Source: Paraburkholderia bryophila
Lineage (GTDB): Bacteria; Pseudomonadota; Gammaproteobacteria; Burkholderiales; Burkholderiaceae
Assembly (NCBI RefSeq): GCF_013409255.1
Contig: NZ_JACCAS010000002.1
Location: 558,001 to 622,000 of the forward strand
Reading direction: 5' to 3'
DNA length: 64,000 nucleotides
Part shown: piece after piece, positions 8,888-17,207 of the stretch
Layout of the letters: each line of letters starts with the position of its first letter
Numbering within the stretch: position 1 is the first letter of the stretch
The notes under the pieces: model-generated
Told to the model about the DNA's origin: nothing
Database searches by the model: none
The model's input: the letters and a program-made list of their open reading frames with translations, nothing else
Program-made: the position numbers and the translations under genes

Positions 8888-9484
8888 ATGAACAAACGCC
8901 AGTTCCTGACCCGCGCGGCCGTATTGAGCGCTACGGCCTCGCCCGCGTTCGCCACCAAACCTGCCCGTCACGAAGCCTGCAACGCGTCGCCGGTGGTGCT
9001 GACCATCACCGGTTCGATCAAGCGCCACAATCGCGGCGCACTCGATCCGGCGTTCGATCAATTGCTCGCGAAACATCAGGTGAAGTTCTCCGAGGCGTAC
9101 GGGGTGGACTTTGCTTTGATCGCCAGCATGCCGGCCGTGACGATCAAGCCCACCACCGAATACGATTCCCACCAGCACGCATTGACCGGCCCGCTATTAA
9201 CCGATGTACTCGAACACGTCGGCGCGCCGGGCGCGGGCAGCACGCAAATTCTGATGCACGCGGTAGACGGCTATGCCGTGATGACGACGCTCGACAAAGT
9301 GCGCGCCTACCGCTTCATCGTCGCAACCCAAATGGATGGCAAGCCGCTGCCCTTAGGTGGCGTCGGCCCACTCTGGGCCACCTACGACGCGGACAACATC
9401 GACGAACTGTCGAGCAAGCCGCTCAAAGATCGCTTCGAGTTGTCGCCGTGGGGGCTGTACCACTTGCAGGTGATCGAAGCGTAA
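8888..9484 (+). CDS. Exported protein with molybdopterin-oxidoreductase-like domain (COG3915-type)
   Basis: 198-residue protein. The N-terminus MNKRQFLTRAAVLSATAS followed by PAFA is a signal peptide with only a weak Tat-like look. The mature part resembles small SUOX/Oxidored_molyb-fold proteins: LTITGSI, then FDQLLA, TGPLLTDVLEHVGAPG, HAVDGYAVM, RFIVATQMDGKPLP and GPLWATYDADN. These short family members lack an obvious molybdenum-ligand cysteine, so cofactor binding is uncertain. It follows the methyltransferase by 21 bp and is convergent with the porin gene, with only 3 bp between stops. Confidence 0.7.
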   Translation: MNKRQFLTRAAVLSATASPAFATKPARHEACNASPVVLTITGSIKRHNRGALDPAFDQLLAKHQVKFSEAYGVDFALIASMPAVTIKPTTEYDSHQHALTGPLLTDVLEHVGAPGAGSTQILMHAVDGYAVMTTLDKVRAYRFIVATQMDGKPLPLGGVGPLWATYDADNIDELSSKPLKDRFELSPWGLYHLQVIEA

Positions 9485-9487
9485 TGC

Positions 9488-10594
9488 TCAAAACAGGTGA
9501 TGAATCCCGCTGAGGAACACTGTCTGCCGCCCGCCTGACGCTGCGCCAATGCCGATCGTATTCGCCACCGCGCCGCCGCCCGCGGTCTCGAACATCAGGT
9601 CGGCGTAAAGCTGGGTTGTCTTCGACAGCGAATAGACGTTAGCCACGGTGAATTGCGTCCAGCGATGTCCGGCGAGCGTCGCGGTCCACGCCCCCGCCGA
9701 CACTTCTTCGGCGGGCGTCAACCGCAGATTCGCGCCGCCGTCCACGCTGCGAAAGTGTTCGACGCCGCCGGCCGACTCGATCCTCACGTCGGTGGCGAGC
9801 GCATGCACGGTCACGCGCTCGAACCGGTACGATCCGCCGATGCCCATATCGCGCACCTGTTTCGCGTTGAAGGTCGCACCCGGCGCAATCGTCTGGCCTT
9901 CGAACGACGTCAACCCGAGCCCAGTGGAAAGCGGCAGCAAGCGGTCGCGGTACTCGGAATAAACCGCCACCAGTTTGACCGGCCCGTTCGTATAGTTCGC
10001 ACCAAAACTGATGGTGCGTCCATTGGTATTGCTTGCCGCCGCGCCGGCAAATCCATACATCGCACCGAGCGACAGTCCGTGATAATTCGCGCTCTTCCAT
10101 TTCACGGTATTCGATAGTTGCACCGGCAACGTGCTGCCCAGACCGTCGAGATTGCCGGGATGGAACGCCGAGAAATCGCCAAGCAATTGCCCCGTCGAGA
10201 GCGAACCTAGCCACTCGAAATTCCAGTCCGTCTGACGGCCCAGCGTCATCGTGCCGAATACCGGATCGGCCAGACCCACATACGCCTGCCGATTGAAAAA
10301 CGTACTGCTGCTGGCGGAAGCGCCTGTCGTCGTGACAAAACCGCTTTCGAGCCTGAATAGCACCGTGCGCCCCGCGCCGATATCCTCGACGCCCTGGAAG
10401 CCGAAGCGGTCCGCCTGTAACGTGCCCTGCTCGGCGATATAAGCCTTTGCGCCATGCAGATTGCTCACATAGCCGAGACCGGCGTCGAGACTGCCGTACA
10501 GCGTGACGCTGCTCTGCGCCTGCGCCGTTGAAGAAACGCCGAGCGCAGCCGAGCACGCGAACGCCGTCGCGTGAAAAGCGAATTTGGTTTTCAT
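9488..10594 (-). CDS. Outer-membrane porin (Gram-negative trimeric porin, Burkholderia type)
   Basis: 368-residue 16-strand general porin. The signal peptide MKTKFAFHATAFACSAALGV ends at AQA, followed by QSSVTLYGSLDAGLGYVSN, the standard start of betaproteobacterial porins. Further hallmarks are RFGFQGVEDIG, FNRQAYVGLADPVFGTMTLGRQ and the C-terminal Phe in GIHHLF required for BAM-dependent assembly. It lies 91 bp downstream of the NCS2 permease on the same strand, so it could be the outer-membrane part of the same uptake route or an independent gene. Confidence 0.95.
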   Translation of the reverse strand: MKTKFAFHATAFACSAALGVSSTAQAQSSVTLYGSLDAGLGYVSNLHGAKAYIAEQGTLQADRFGFQGVEDIGAGRTVLFRLESGFVTTTGASASSSTFFNRQAYVGLADPVFGTMTLGRQTDWNFEWLGSLSTGQLLGDFSAFHPGNLDGLGSTLPVQLSNTVKWKSANYHGLSLGAMYGFAGAAASNTNGRTISFGANYTNGPVKLVAVYSEYRDRLLPLSTGLGLTSFEGQTIAPGATFNAKQVRDMGIGGSYRFERVTVHALATDVRIESAGGVEHFRSVDGGANLRLTPAEEVSAGAWTATLAGHRWTQFTVANVYSLSKTTQLYADLMFETAGGGAVANTIGIGAASGGRQTVFLSGIHHLF

Positions 10595-10658
10595 GAAGTG
10601 TGGGGTGAAGCGTTGGAAAGAGAAAGGCGAACTGCGAATTACGAACTACGAATGGCGA

Positions 10659-10672
10659 GGGCGTCGACGCCC
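10659..10672. repeat. 14-bp perfect palindrome between porin and permease
   Basis: GGGCGTCGACGCCC is self-complementary and lies in the 91-bp gap upstream of the porin. It has no adjoining T tract, so a terminator is not supported. It could be an operator or a transcript hairpin. Confidence 0.4.
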
Positions 10673-10685
10673 GCTATCCGATGGG

Positions 10686-12014
10686 TTAGGTGGGTTGGAT
10701 TTTTTCCACCGGCACAAGACGCCATGCGCCGAACACGAGATTGACCAAGATCGCCGTGAGCGTGCCCGCCGCCATGCCATTACCGAGAACGATCTGCACC
10801 GGCCCCGGGAACGACGCATACACGTTCGGCACCAGAGTCGGTATCAGCCCCACGACAAGCGCCGCCGCCAGCGTGTATTGATTGCCACGCGCATGCAGAT
10901 CGACCTTGCCGAGCAGATTGATGCCCATCACGCCGATCATCGCGAACACGATCAGCGCCGTGCCGCCCACCACGGGCGCGGGAATCGCGTAAGCCAGGCG
11001 GCCCAGCGGCGCAAACAACGCGACCACCATCAACATAGCGCCGGCCGTCGCCGTAACGTAGCGCGAACGTACGCCCGTGGTCTGCACGACGCCGATATTC
11101 TCCGCGCTGGTGATGATGAGCGACGTGCCGAGCAACGAGCCAACTAACGACGCGAGCGCATCGCCGCGAATCGTCCGTGGCACATCGCGGCGCATGTCGA
11201 TCGGCTTGCCGGTGATCTCGCCAACGGCCACCGTCTGCGCGGTCGCTTCGGCCATCGAGATGACGCTGAAAATCAGCATCGGCAGTGCTGCGAGTACGTC
11301 GAAGCGCGGCATGCCGAACGGCAGCAGCGCCGGCAGCGTGAACAGCGGCCCGTCCCACAGTCCGGCGGCGGGCATCAGCCCGACCGCCCAGCCGGCCAGC
11401 GTGCCGACCACGAGCCCCAGCAGCACGGCCAACCGTCCGACAGTGCCCTTGAACAACCGCGCCACCGCAATCGTCGCCACGATCGTGACCACCGCGAGAC
11501 CGAGCGACAGCGGCCGCGCGAAGGCCGGCGTACCCGGCTGCCCGACCACGATCCCCGCATAGATCTTGATGAGGCTCACCGACACGAGCACCAGCATCGT
11601 GCCCACCACCACGCGCGGGAAAAATCGCAGGCAGCGCGCGAACACCGGCAATACGAGCCAGTAAAACAGGCTGGTCAGGATCGCCGCGCCGGCAGCGGTA
11701 CGCAAATCCGTCTGCGTGGCGATCACTGCGAACAGCATGGCCGGCGCACCGCCCGGCACCATGACGAACGGCAGGCGCGCGCCGATCGGCCCCGCGCCCA
11801 GCGATTGCAGCAACGTGCCTGCACCGCACACGAAAAACGTCGCGCCGATCAGATGCACGGTCATGTCGCCCGGCAGCGACAACATTCTCGACACCAGAAA
11901 AACCGCCGTAACGGGCGAGGCCGCCATCGACAGAACATGCTGCAGGCCGAACAACACCAGTTGCCAGGCGGGCAACCGCGTGTCGACGCTATGTGTGGCT
12001 GGATCAGGATTCAC
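10686..12014 (-). CDS. Nucleobase:cation symporter-2 (NCS2/NAT) family permease
   Basis: 442-residue inner-membrane permease with about 12-14 hydrophobic segments. The NAT-family QH motif is in FGLQHVLSMAAS (TM1). The signature region ENIGVVQTTGVRSRY matches the [QE]NxG...T[GR] motif, and SMAEATAQTVAVGE supplies the conserved TM8 glutamate. Members carry xanthine, uric acid or uracil with H+ or Na+. Start is uncertain: GTG 12014 (VNPDPATHS) is chosen because it avoids the overlap with the upstream gene, while an in-frame GTG at 12080 would overlap it by 16 bp. It is probably co-transcribed with the arylsulfotransferase-fold gene. Confidence 0.9.
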   Translation of the reverse strand: MNPDPATHSVDTRLPAWQLVLFGLQHVLSMAASPVTAVFLVSRMLSLPGDMTVHLIGATFFVCGAGTLLQSLGAGPIGARLPFVMVPGGAPAMLFAVIATQTDLRTAAGAAILTSLFYWLVLPVFARCLRFFPRVVVGTMLVLVSVSLIKIYAGIVVGQPGTPAFARPLSLGLAVVTIVATIAVARLFKGTVGRLAVLLGLVVGTLAGWAVGLMPAAGLWDGPLFTLPALLPFGMPRFDVLAALPMLIFSVISMAEATAQTVAVGEITGKPIDMRRDVPRTIRGDALASLVGSLLGTSLIITSAENIGVVQTTGVRSRYVTATAGAMLMVVALFAPLGRLAYAIPAPVVGGTALIVFAMIGVMGINLLGKVDLHARGNQYTLAAALVVGLIPTLVPNVYASFPGPVQIVLGNGMAAGTLTAILVNLVFGAWRLVPVEKIQPT

Positions 12015-12064
12015 GTAACCCCCGGGAGGCGAATCGCAACTAGGCGCAACAGCGCGCTCGACAG

Positions 12065-13180
12065 TCAAGCGCGCAACCACGGCAGTTGCTCGCGGCTATA
12101 GCGGAACGTCTGGAATACACTGTTCAACTGGCCGGGGCCCGTCTTGCGCGCGGCTTCGTCCGGGTACTCGCCGAACCAGGGAATCACGTATTCCCACACC
12201 ACCTCGCCCGCCGGCGTCACTTCGAACAGACGCCCCGTGGCGGATTCGGTAATGTGCGTGTTGCCGTTGGCGAGACGCTGCGCATTGCCCATGAACGCGC
12301 TGTAAAACGCGTTGACCATGTCGTCCGCGTACGACCAGACCACCTCGCGAGCCGACGGATCGATCTCCAGCACGCGCGAGAACGCCACGTGCGCGCCAGC
12401 GCGGAAGTTGCCGTTGTCGAACGTGAGAATGTTGCCGTTGGCGAGCGCCACCGGTGCATGCTGATGCGACACGACGCTCGGCGGAATGTGCGTCGTGACA
12501 CGCCCGCTTTCACGGTCCACGGCAATGATCCCCGACGTGGTGCGCAAGCTCATCAGCACCTCGCCCTTCGCGTTCACGCCGAGTCCGTTGACGAGCGGCC
12601 AGTGATAGCGTCCAAAGCCCGCCGCGATCGGAAAGTCCTTGGGGTTCAGATGTTCCGCTGCCTTCCATTCCCACACCAGTTCGCCGGCACGATTCACCTC
12701 GCGGATCACGTCCGCGTACATCGGCTCGTCGGGCCCGTGCGCGGTGCCGCCCGGCACGCGCTCCGCGAAACCGGCCGGCACCCGTTCGCAAGCGGTGTAC
12801 AGCAGGTTGCCGTTCGGCAGCCACTGCGCGTCGTGATGATGCGCGGGATCTTCGTAGCGCCAGACCACCTCGCCTTGCGGCGTGACTTCATAGAAGTCGC
12901 CGCCGTGCCACATGGACCACGGCGCGTAGCGGTCTTCCGAGTCTGCATGGTTGCCGTTGTAGCCGAGATTGCCGTTCGGCAGAATCACCGCATGGCGACC
13001 AGGACGAACCGGCATCTGCCACTCGTGCACGATTTCGCCGCGAATGTCGACGAGATAAACGTGACCGCCCGCCGTCTGCGGCGCGATCAGCGTATACCCG
13101 CCGGCCGATTGTTGCGGGTCGTAGGCGATGAGACCGACGCCGCGGCGCCGCTGGGTAATTTGGTCGACAGTGGTGGTCAC
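12065..13180 (-). CDS. Arylsulfotransferase (ASST)-family beta-propeller protein
   Basis: 371-residue protein of the arylsulfotransferase family. Propeller blades are marked by recurring NGN motifs: ILPNGNLGYNGNH, WLPNGNLLYT, LANGNILTFDNGN and LANGNTHITES, together with EVVWxY strands (EVVWRYEDPAH, EVVWEYVIPWF). Known ASSTs transfer sulfate between phenols without PAPS and are periplasmic, but no signal peptide is visible here, so activity and location are uncertain. It is divergent from a LysR gene and followed closely by a nucleobase permease. Confidence 0.8.
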   Translation of the reverse strand: MTTTVDQITQRRRGVGLIAYDPQQSAGGYTLIAPQTAGGHVYLVDIRGEIVHEWQMPVRPGRHAVILPNGNLGYNGNHADSEDRYAPWSMWHGGDFYEVTPQGEVVWRYEDPAHHHDAQWLPNGNLLYTACERVPAGFAERVPGGTAHGPDEPMYADVIREVNRAGELVWEWKAAEHLNPKDFPIAAGFGRYHWPLVNGLGVNAKGEVLMSLRTTSGIIAVDRESGRVTTHIPPSVVSHQHAPVALANGNILTFDNGNFRAGAHVAFSRVLEIDPSAREVVWSYADDMVNAFYSAFMGNAQRLANGNTHITESATGRLFEVTPAGEVVWEYVIPWFGEYPDEAARKTGPGQLNSVFQTFRYSREQLPWLRA

Positions 13181-13245
13181 GATTCGCTCCGTTAAGATGA
13201 TGGAGCAAAATCTAGGCTATTCGATCCGTCAGGAAAACATGATTG

Positions 13246-13266
13246 TTCCATACGGCCTGTACGGAA
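13246..13266. promoter_or_regulatory. Imperfect 21-bp palindrome, candidate LysR operator
   Basis: TTCC-ATACGGCCTGTAC-GGAA matches its reverse complement at 16 of 21 positions. It sits between the divergent ASST gene (start 13180) and the LysR gene (start 13285), where a LysR protein would bind to control both. Binding is inferred. Confidence 0.4.
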
Positions 13267-13284
13267 AAACTATACGGTGCAAAT

Positions 13285-14241
13285 ATGCGTCCAATATCGC
13301 AGACATTCCGCTGTTTCGACGAGGTAGTCAGGCGCGGTTCGATCCGCAAGGCGGCCGAATCGCTGCACCTGACCGCTGCCGCAGTGCACCAGCAAATCCT
13401 CAATCTTGAGGAGCAGGTCGGCTCGCCGTTGTTCGATCGCTTGCCGCGCGGCATGCAACTCACCACCGCCGGCGAAATCATCATTGCGGCAGTGCGGCGC
13501 GGCCAGCGCGATTTCGACAATGCTATGACCCAGGTCGAAGACTTACGCTCGTTGCGGCGCGGCCATATCAACCTGGCGGTGTCGCCCTCGTCCGCCGAAC
13601 AGTTGGTGCCCGATGCGATCATGGCGGCCATGCAGAGCTATCCGGGCGTGACGTATAGCGTGCGGTCGGGCAATGGCGAAAGCATCCTGAAGTGGGTGGA
13701 AACCGGCGAGGCCGACATTGGTTATGGATTGCGCCGCAAACCGCCGCCCGGCGTCGTGGAAGTGCGCGCGTTTTCACAGCACCTCGGACTCGTTGCGCCG
13801 CTTGGGCATCCGCTGACCAAACTGAACAAGCGGCCGCGACTGCGCGACTGCCTCGACTATCCGCTCATTCTGATGACGCCCGATACCGAACTGCGCGCGA
13901 TGGTGGATCAGATCGACCATCGCGAGAAACGCAAGGCGCGCCCGCTGGTGGAAACCAGTTCCGTATCGATGGTGCGCCGGCTCGTGGCGGACGGGGTGGG
14001 GATCGGCTTTCTGATCGCGGAGAATGTTGCGGAAGACGTGGCGCAACGCAAACTCGCGTGGTTGGCGCTAGCGGACGCCGGCGCCAGATCGTTCAGTTGT
14101 CTGTACCAACGCGCGGACTTGACCACCACGGTCGCGATGAGCATGTTCCTGCAGTTTCTCGGTCAGTCGATCGAGACGACTGAAAGCCGTTTTCATGCGA
14201 GTACGCCGACGCGCCGCAAACGCGTGGCAAAGGTTACATGA
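13285..14241 (+). CDS. LysR-family transcriptional regulator
   Basis: 318-residue regulator from ATG 13285 (MRPISQTFRCFDEVV); an in-frame TTG at 13243 is possible but would overlap the palindrome. The winged HTH covers about residues 5-65 (SIRKAAESLHLTAAAVHQQI, LNLEEQVGSPLFDR). The periplasmic-binding-like effector domain follows from about residue 95 (RRGHINLAVSPSSAEQ). A basic C-terminal tail ends TRRKRVAKVT. Its divergent position points to the ASST-NCS2 genes as targets. Confidence 0.9.
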   Translation: MRPISQTFRCFDEVVRRGSIRKAAESLHLTAAAVHQQILNLEEQVGSPLFDRLPRGMQLTTAGEIIIAAVRRGQRDFDNAMTQVEDLRSLRRGHINLAVSPSSAEQLVPDAIMAAMQSYPGVTYSVRSGNGESILKWVETGEADIGYGLRRKPPPGVVEVRAFSQHLGLVAPLGHPLTKLNKRPRLRDCLDYPLILMTPDTELRAMVDQIDHREKRKARPLVETSSVSMVRRLVADGVGIGFLIAENVAEDVAQRKLAWLALADAGARSFSCLYQRADLTTTVAMSMFLQFLGQSIETTESRFHASTPTRRKRVAKVT

Positions 14242-14316
14242 CGGCGCGATTGCTTCGTTGTGAACGCGTCGTGAACGCGTTGTGGACGCTACGAGTTCGC
14301 TTTCCCATTCACGCTG

Positions 14317-16482
14317 TCAGTGCTGTTCTTCAACAGCCAAGTCGGCGCTGAATCGTGCAATGCACGCCTGCCGCACGCGATCGATCGGCATCGACCAATC
14401 CTCGTTCGGTGCGCGACGGAAGAGCCGCACGGTGTGCGGATACCACGGCGAATCGCTGCGCTCGTGCATCCAGCGCCAGTCGATATCTTTTTCCGGCAGC
14501 ATCACCCAGCACGGCTTACCGAGCGACGCGGCCAGATGCGCGGTAGACGTGTCCACGCAAATCACCAGATCGAGCTGTTCGATGATCGCCGCGGTGTCCG
14601 CGAAATCGTTGATCTGTGAGCCAAGATGAAGCAACGGTTGCGAAGCGGGCGGGTTACGCGCTTCGTCTTCGCCCTGCCCTTTCTGCAGACTCACGAAGCT
14701 CAGGCCGGGCACGGTCCAGAGCGGCGCCAGCAACGAAAGCGAAGGAACCGAACGATTCGCGTCGTTATGGTGCGCCAAGTTGCCCTTCCAGACGAGACCG
14801 ATCTTGCGGCCGGGCGGCAGCGCGTCCAGCGCCGGCTGCCATTGTTCGACCAACGCCGGTTCGGCGCTCAAACGCGTAGGACGCGGAATCGTATCGATCA
14901 GCGTACGCAGATGCAGCGGCGCGCTCATCAGGCTCGTCCAGCAGTCGTAACCGGACGCCCGCTTCAACGCCGTGTCATGGTCGACCAACGCATCGATTCC
15001 GTCGACGGAGGCCATCAACCGATGCAGCGCCGGCATGCACGCGAACTCGATCCGCCTGGCCCCTTGCGCCTTCAGCAACGCGAAATAGCGGCTGAACTGA
15101 ATCATGTCGCCGAGGCCGTCTTCCTGCCAGACCAGCAGCGTTTTATCGGCCAGCGTCTCGCCGCCCCACTGCGGACAACCCAGCATGTCGCGCGTCTTGT
15201 AATGGACGAAACCCGGCTGAAAATAGCGGTATTCGTAAAGCTGCCAACCTTCTTCGAAACGCCCCATGCTGAGCAGCAACACAGCGAGGCCGAACTTTGC
15301 GTCGCCGTAAGCGGGACTCAGCGCAAGCGCTCGGCGATAAGCGCTTTCGGCTTCCGTCAGCCGCCCGAGTTGCGCCGCTGTCGCGCCGAGGTTGTAGTGC
15401 GCCTCGGACAGATCGGGACACAACGCCAACGCCTGCGTAAAGGCCTCGATCGCCTCGGGCAGACGGTCGAGCAAACGCAGCACGCAGCCCAGATTGTTGT
15501 GCGCCTGCACGATGTCCGGCCGCCAGCGAAGCGCCTCGCGATACGCGCGCTCGGCGTCGCCGAAACGTTCGAGTTTGGCCAGCACGATACCGAGGTTGTA
15601 GTGCGCCTCGGCGTAATCAGGACGGCAGGCGATCGCGCCGCGATAGGCCGCTTCGGCTTCGGGCAAACGCGTGAATTCGGTCAGCACTGCGCCGAGGTTC
15701 AGATGCGCCTCGGGGTAATCCGGGCGCATCGCGAGCGCGAGCCGGCAGGCCAGTTCGGACTCTTCCAGCCGGTTCGTCGCCTTCAGCACGCCGGCGAGAT
15801 TATTCAGCGCCTCCGGATACTGCGGCCGGATCGTCAGCGCCTGACGATAAGCGGCGTCCGCTTCAAGCAGACGGCCAAGGTCCATCAACACATTGCCGAG
15901 GTTGTTGTGCGATTCGGCGTGCTCAGGCAGTCCCCGTAGCGCCGCGCGATACGCCGCTTCGGCTTCGGGCAGACGGCGCAATTCGTGCAGCACCATCGCG
16001 CGGTTGTAGTAGGCCTCCGAATAATCCGGACGGATTTCAATTGCCTGACGGTACGACGCCTCCGACTCTTCCTTGTAACCGAGTCCGTAGAGCACGATGC
16101 CGAGATTGTGGTGGGCGTCGGCCCGGTCCGGCCGCAGAACGATCAGTTGCCGGTACATCGCCTTGGCCGCCGACAGCCGCCCAAGCGACTTATGCAGCAT
16201 GCCGAGGCTGTCGTACACCTCGACGTAGCCGGGTTTGATCTGCAGACACTGGCGCCAGTAGTCTTCCGCGTCATCGAGCTTACGCAGCGCGAACGAACAG
16301 GCGCCGGCGATATTCAACGCGTCGGCGCGTGCGTCGTCGGATATCGTTGCGCCTTCAAGGAGCGGCGCAAGCATCGGCGCGACCCGCTGCAAGGCGTCGG
16401 CGAACTGTCCGGTCGAACATAGCGCGACGGCCTGCTGGTTGAGGTCGGTGATCGAGGAGTCGCTCGTCTGCGTCGTGGTCAT
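14317..16482 (-). CDS. TPR protein with GT9/heptosyltransferase-like C-terminal domain
   Basis: 721-residue protein starting at ATG 16482 (MTTTQTSDSS); the frame is open further upstream but without support. From about residue 35 to 430 it holds roughly a dozen 34-residue tetratricopeptide repeats with consensus PdyaEAhyNLGxvL..LgrlxEAExAYRxAL. The C-terminal part (about 460-715) resembles the ADP-heptose:LPS heptosyltransferase fold: LLVWQEDGLGDMIQFSRYF, then KIGLVWKGN, and DLVICVDTSTAHLAASLGK plus PCWVMLP. It is probably a cytoplasmic protein involved in glycosylating a protein or surface glycan. No partner genes are adjacent. It is divergent from the metal locus. Confidence 0.85.
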   Translation of the reverse strand: MTTTQTSDSSITDLNQQAVALCSTGQFADALQRVAPMLAPLLEGATISDDARADALNIAGACSFALRKLDDAEDYWRQCLQIKPGYVEVYDSLGMLHKSLGRLSAAKAMYRQLIVLRPDRADAHHNLGIVLYGLGYKEESEASYRQAIEIRPDYSEAYYNRAMVLHELRRLPEAEAAYRAALRGLPEHAESHNNLGNVLMDLGRLLEADAAYRQALTIRPQYPEALNNLAGVLKATNRLEESELACRLALAMRPDYPEAHLNLGAVLTEFTRLPEAEAAYRGAIACRPDYAEAHYNLGIVLAKLERFGDAERAYREALRWRPDIVQAHNNLGCVLRLLDRLPEAIEAFTQALALCPDLSEAHYNLGATAAQLGRLTEAESAYRRALALSPAYGDAKFGLAVLLLSMGRFEEGWQLYEYRYFQPGFVHYKTRDMLGCPQWGGETLADKTLLVWQEDGLGDMIQFSRYFALLKAQGARRIEFACMPALHRLMASVDGIDALVDHDTALKRASGYDCWTSLMSAPLHLRTLIDTIPRPTRLSAEPALVEQWQPALDALPPGRKIGLVWKGNLAHHNDANRSVPSLSLLAPLWTVPGLSFVSLQKGQGEDEARNPPASQPLLHLGSQINDFADTAAIIEQLDLVICVDTSTAHLAASLGKPCWVMLPEKDIDWRWMHERSDSPWYPHTVRLFRRAPNEDWSMPIDRVRQACIARFSADLAVEEQH

Positions 16483-16670
16483 GAGTGGTGGTGCATGGAG
16501 GCCGGCGCTGCGCCGGCCAGGTCGATCGTTGGTTCCGTGCCGCGACAAAGCGCCGCGCCGGACGGAATGCGCAACATGTACCACGCAGCTTAAGCGAATC
16601 GGCGCGCGGGTAACGACGGGAAATGAACGGTGTTCGGCCCTCTAATCCCTCGCTATAACCAGGATCACGC

Positions 16671-16699
16671 GAGAAAAGTTCGCGCCTCAGTGCTAGAAT
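16671..16699 (+). promoter_or_regulatory. Candidate extended -10 promoter of the metal locus
   Basis: TGCTAGAAT at 16691-16699 is a good extended -10 (TGnTAnAAT), 25 bp upstream of the DUF2946 start. The -35 position (GAGAAA, 16671-16676) is poor, as is usual for extended -10 promoters. No metal-regulator operator was recognised. Confidence 0.35.
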
Positions 16700-16723
16700 C
16701 GCCCCGCTTTTACTTTCAATCTC

Positions 16724-17125
16724 ATGACTCTACGCGCCCACAACCGCATGACCGCCTGGCTTGGCCTCATCGCCATGTGTCTGGTCGTGTTCGCGCCGCT
16801 CGTGAGTCAACTGCTGGTGTCGAACCGCGCGGGCGAGCCCATCGCCGCGCTCTGCTCGGCGCTTCAGCCGCGCGGACTGGGCGAGCTCAGCCAATCCGTC
16901 ATCGCCACGCCGGCACCGGTTCAATTGAGCCATAACGACGCGTTCGGCGCCTGCGGCTACTGCCATCTGCTCGAACACCACGTCGCCATGCCGACGGTCG
17001 CCGCCGTCGAGCCGCAAGCGTCGCTCACGCTCGCCGGCACCGCTGCGCCCACACTCTCCACCCGCTTCACGCCGCTCGGCGCGTTTCCGTCCGGACGCCC
17101 CCGCGCCCCACCTGCCGTTTCCTGA
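16724..17125 (+). CDS. DUF2946 family protein
   Basis: 133-residue small protein with one N-terminal hydrophobic segment (AWLGLIAMCLVVFAPLVSQL) and the family hallmark CGYCHLLEHH (about residues 85-94). This Cys/His cluster looks like a metal site. DUF2946 genes commonly sit beside TonB-dependent copper receptors and PepSY proteins, as here: the TonB receptor starts 82 bp later. It is probably periplasmic or membrane-anchored and acts in copper handling; the biochemical role is not established. Confidence 0.88.
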   Translation: MTLRAHNRMTAWLGLIAMCLVVFAPLVSQLLVSNRAGEPIAALCSALQPRGLGELSQSVIATPAPVQLSHNDAFGACGYCHLLEHHVAMPTVAAVEPQASLTLAGTAAPTLSTRFTPLGAFPSGRPRAPPAVS

Positions 17126-17154
17126 TCACTGCCGGTCCTGATCGCGCATTCGTC

Positions 17155-17171
17155 GCGCCCGTATAGGGCGC
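17155..17171. repeat. Short hairpin GCGCCC-GTATA-GGGCGC
   Basis: A 6-bp inverted repeat with a 5-nt loop lies in the 82-bp gap between DUF2946 and the TonB receptor. There is no T tract. It could stabilise or process the transcript. Confidence 0.3.
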
Positions 17172-17207
17172 GCGCGGTCGTCTGTTCAATGCATCAAGGA
17201 AACGTTC

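Noticed and set aside
14626..15939. 437-codon plus-strand open frame opposite the TPR protein
   Set aside because: Its repetitive look mirrors the TPR repeats on the other strand and its composition is Arg/Gln-rich without a family.
15400..16400. Regularly spaced similar DNA segments, considered as a repeat array or CRISPR
   Set aside because: The period is about 102 bp, equal to 34 codons, and they encode tetratricopeptide repeats in one frame.
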